From Candidatus Magasanikbacteria bacterium CG10_big_fil_rev_8_21_14_0_10_36_16 (GTDB lineage: Bacteria > Patescibacteriota > Patescibacteriia > Magasanikbacterales > UBA922), in NCBI GenBank assembly GCA_002773185.1, contig PFBU01000082.1, forward strand, positions 1 through 6,120: 6,120 nucleotides of DNA, read 5' to 3'. Numbering within the stretch: the first letter of the stretch is position 1; the number at the start of each line of letters is the position of its first letter. The notes below the pieces were generated by a model that did not search any database, was not told the origin of the DNA, and saw only the letters and a list, made by a program, of their open reading frames with translations. The position numbers were made by a program, and so were the translations under genes. Shown here one piece after another: positions 5,727-6,120 of the stretch.

Positions 5727-5980
5727 GTGTGCCCCTCCTTTCCTCCTTTTTGAGTGTTGTGGGGCGACTACCTCAACCGCCTCCCCACTGATGGGGTGAC
5801 GTGTTAATGTAATCAATCTTTCGTCGCCTGAAACAGGCGACAAAACTATTCCAAAAGGCTTTCAAAAAGCCTCCATGGATTGCGACGTCAAAACTTGGGA
5901 CCTCCCCAAATCCTTCTGTCGCTGATATCTAAATATTATAATTAATACCAAGATATTAGCGACAAATTGGAAATCAAGAC
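5698..5980 (-). ncRNA. Candidate structured non-coding RNA of unknown class
   Basis: About 280 nt run from a strong promoter to a terminator with no credible coding frame. G+C is 90 of 180 bases over 5731-5910, against 10 of 60 in the adjacent 5641-5700; GC-rich islands in AT-rich genomes are typical of structured RNA. Helices, 5' to 3': a long hairpin 5918-5963 (6 bp, mismatch, 6 bp, then an inner 6-bp stem); 5895-5909 (6 bp, one G-U); a long-range helix TGACGT/ACGTCA (5885-5890 with 5797-5802) and an inner helix CAATC/GATTG (5878-5882 with 5814-5818), which enclose hairpins 5856-5872 (7 bp) and 5819-5845 (8 perfect bp, extendable to 12); 5783-5796 (5 bp), directly abutting the long-range helix; then two competing stems, 5763-5781 and 5731-5765. 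Most wobble pairs favour the minus strand. A purine tail (5734-5751) carries two SD-like motifs. It matches no RNA class I could check by eye. Confidence 0.6.
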
Positions 5981-6019
5981 ACATTATACTAGCACATTTT
6001 CGCCTTTTTGTCAAGACAC
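5974..6019. repeat. 9-bp direct repeats flanking the RNA promoter
   Basis: TCAAGACAC occurs at 5974-5982 and again at 6011-6019, 37 bp apart. One copy overlaps the -35 box and the other the expected start site. They could be paired regulator sites or a target-site duplication; nothing decides between these. Confidence 0.4.
5986..6014 (-). promoter_or_regulatory. Promoter of the candidate non-coding RNA
   Basis: A perfect TTGACA (6009-6014) is followed after 17 bp by TAGTAT (5986-5991), preceded by TGC as in extended -10 elements. An overlapping TATAAT (5983-5988) would give a 20-bp spacer. The start would be at about 5976-5981. No coding frame follows, which points to an RNA product. Confidence 0.75.
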
Positions 6020-6042
6020 GTAAAAAATATGTAAAGGCTAAA

Positions 6043-6081
6043 TAGAAATGTCATACCAGTCGGCAAAGTAGAAATGTCATA
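6043..6081. repeat. Pair of 13-bp direct repeats, possible mobile-element end
   Basis: TAGAAATGTCATA is present without mismatch at 6043-6055 and 6069-6081, 26 bp apart from start to start. Repeated short sites at this spacing resemble transposase- or integrase-binding sites at element ends. No transposase gene is visible; it would have to lie beyond the right edge. Confidence 0.55.
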
Positions 6082-6094
6082 GTCTGCCTTTTGT

Positions 6095-6118
6095 AGTCAC
6101 TAAAAGTGGCTGTTTTTG
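6095..6118 (+). terminator. Terminator-like hairpin on the plus strand
   Basis: AGTCACT (6095-6101) and AGTGGCT (6105-6111) form a 7-bp stem with one G-U pair around AAA, followed by GTTTTT. The T run lies only on the plus-strand side. No plus-strand gene is seen before it, so it may belong to a mobile element or insulate the RNA promoter. Confidence 0.4.
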
Positions 6119-6120
6119 AG

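Noticed and set aside
5628..5843. 71-codon minus-strand frame starting at TTG, with an L32-like stretch HSKRRKGGAH
   Set aside because: It runs through the stems of the RNA candidate, through its terminator and into the infB promoter. The start is TTG without an SD, the end is a low-complexity translation of promoter DNA, and the resemblance to ribosomal protein L32 is confined to a short basic run.
5734..5930. RNase P RNA, because GACAGAA and GGAGGAAAG occur
   Set aside because: The two motifs are in reversed order compared with RNase P RNA, cannot form its P4 helix (the GUC/GAC pairing is missing), and the other conserved blocks are absent.
5698..5980. tmRNA, SRP RNA, 5S rRNA, 6S RNA, tRNA or T-box leader
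   Set aside because: There is no GGTTCGAATCC arm or CCA end, no GGAAG-type SRP apical loop, no 5S core motif, no single long rod with a central bubble, and no GGTGGTACCGCG anti-terminator motif.

Overview
The window is AT-rich bacterial DNA. Every recognisable gene lies on the minus strand. The standard bacterial code fits: TAA ends all four complete genes, TGG encodes Trp, and there is no sign of UGA used as a sense codon. The gene families, short spacers, a leucyl-tRNA synthetase with KMSKRWGN in place of the usual KMSKS signature, starts without Shine-Dalgarno (SD) sequences, and short low-complexity repeats suggest an uncultivated small-genome lineage such as the Patescibacteria / Candidate Phyla Radiation. 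That placement is an inference; the window carries no rRNA to confirm it.

In order of transcription, from high to low coordinates: (1) 5982-6120 holds no gene. It carries two copies of a 13-bp direct repeat 26 bp apart and a terminator-like hairpin on the plus strand, possibly the edge of a mobile element lying to the right. (2) 5698-5980 looks like an undescribed structured RNA of about 280 nt. It has a TTGACA promoter, a GC-rich body with several hairpins and a long-range helix, tandem SD-like motifs and a terminator. (3) infB (translation initiation factor IF-2) has its own strong promoter, a leader built of 9-bp repeats and a terminator. (4) A spacer follows with an imperfect inverted repeat made of 8-bp units, then the trxA promoter, whose -10 box lies inside a perfect palindrome. 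(5) trxA (thioredoxin) ends in a terminator. (6) Two small unrecognised genes of 76 and 71 codons probably share a transcript and end in a terminator. (7) leuS (leucyl-tRNA synthetase) has its own promoter and runs off the left edge, probably lacking only a few tens of C-terminal residues.

Most units appear to be transcribed separately, each bracketed by its own promoter and terminator, so this is not the classical nusA-infB-rbfA operon. Two of the known products (IF-2 and LeuRS) serve translation and thioredoxin serves redox homeostasis. The RNA candidate upstream of infB is the most interesting item. Its promoter, terminator, base composition and most of its G-U wobble pairs all point to a functional minus-strand transcript. 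It matches none of the RNA classes I could test by eye: tmRNA, RNase P RNA, SRP RNA, 5S rRNA, tRNA, 6S RNA or T-box.
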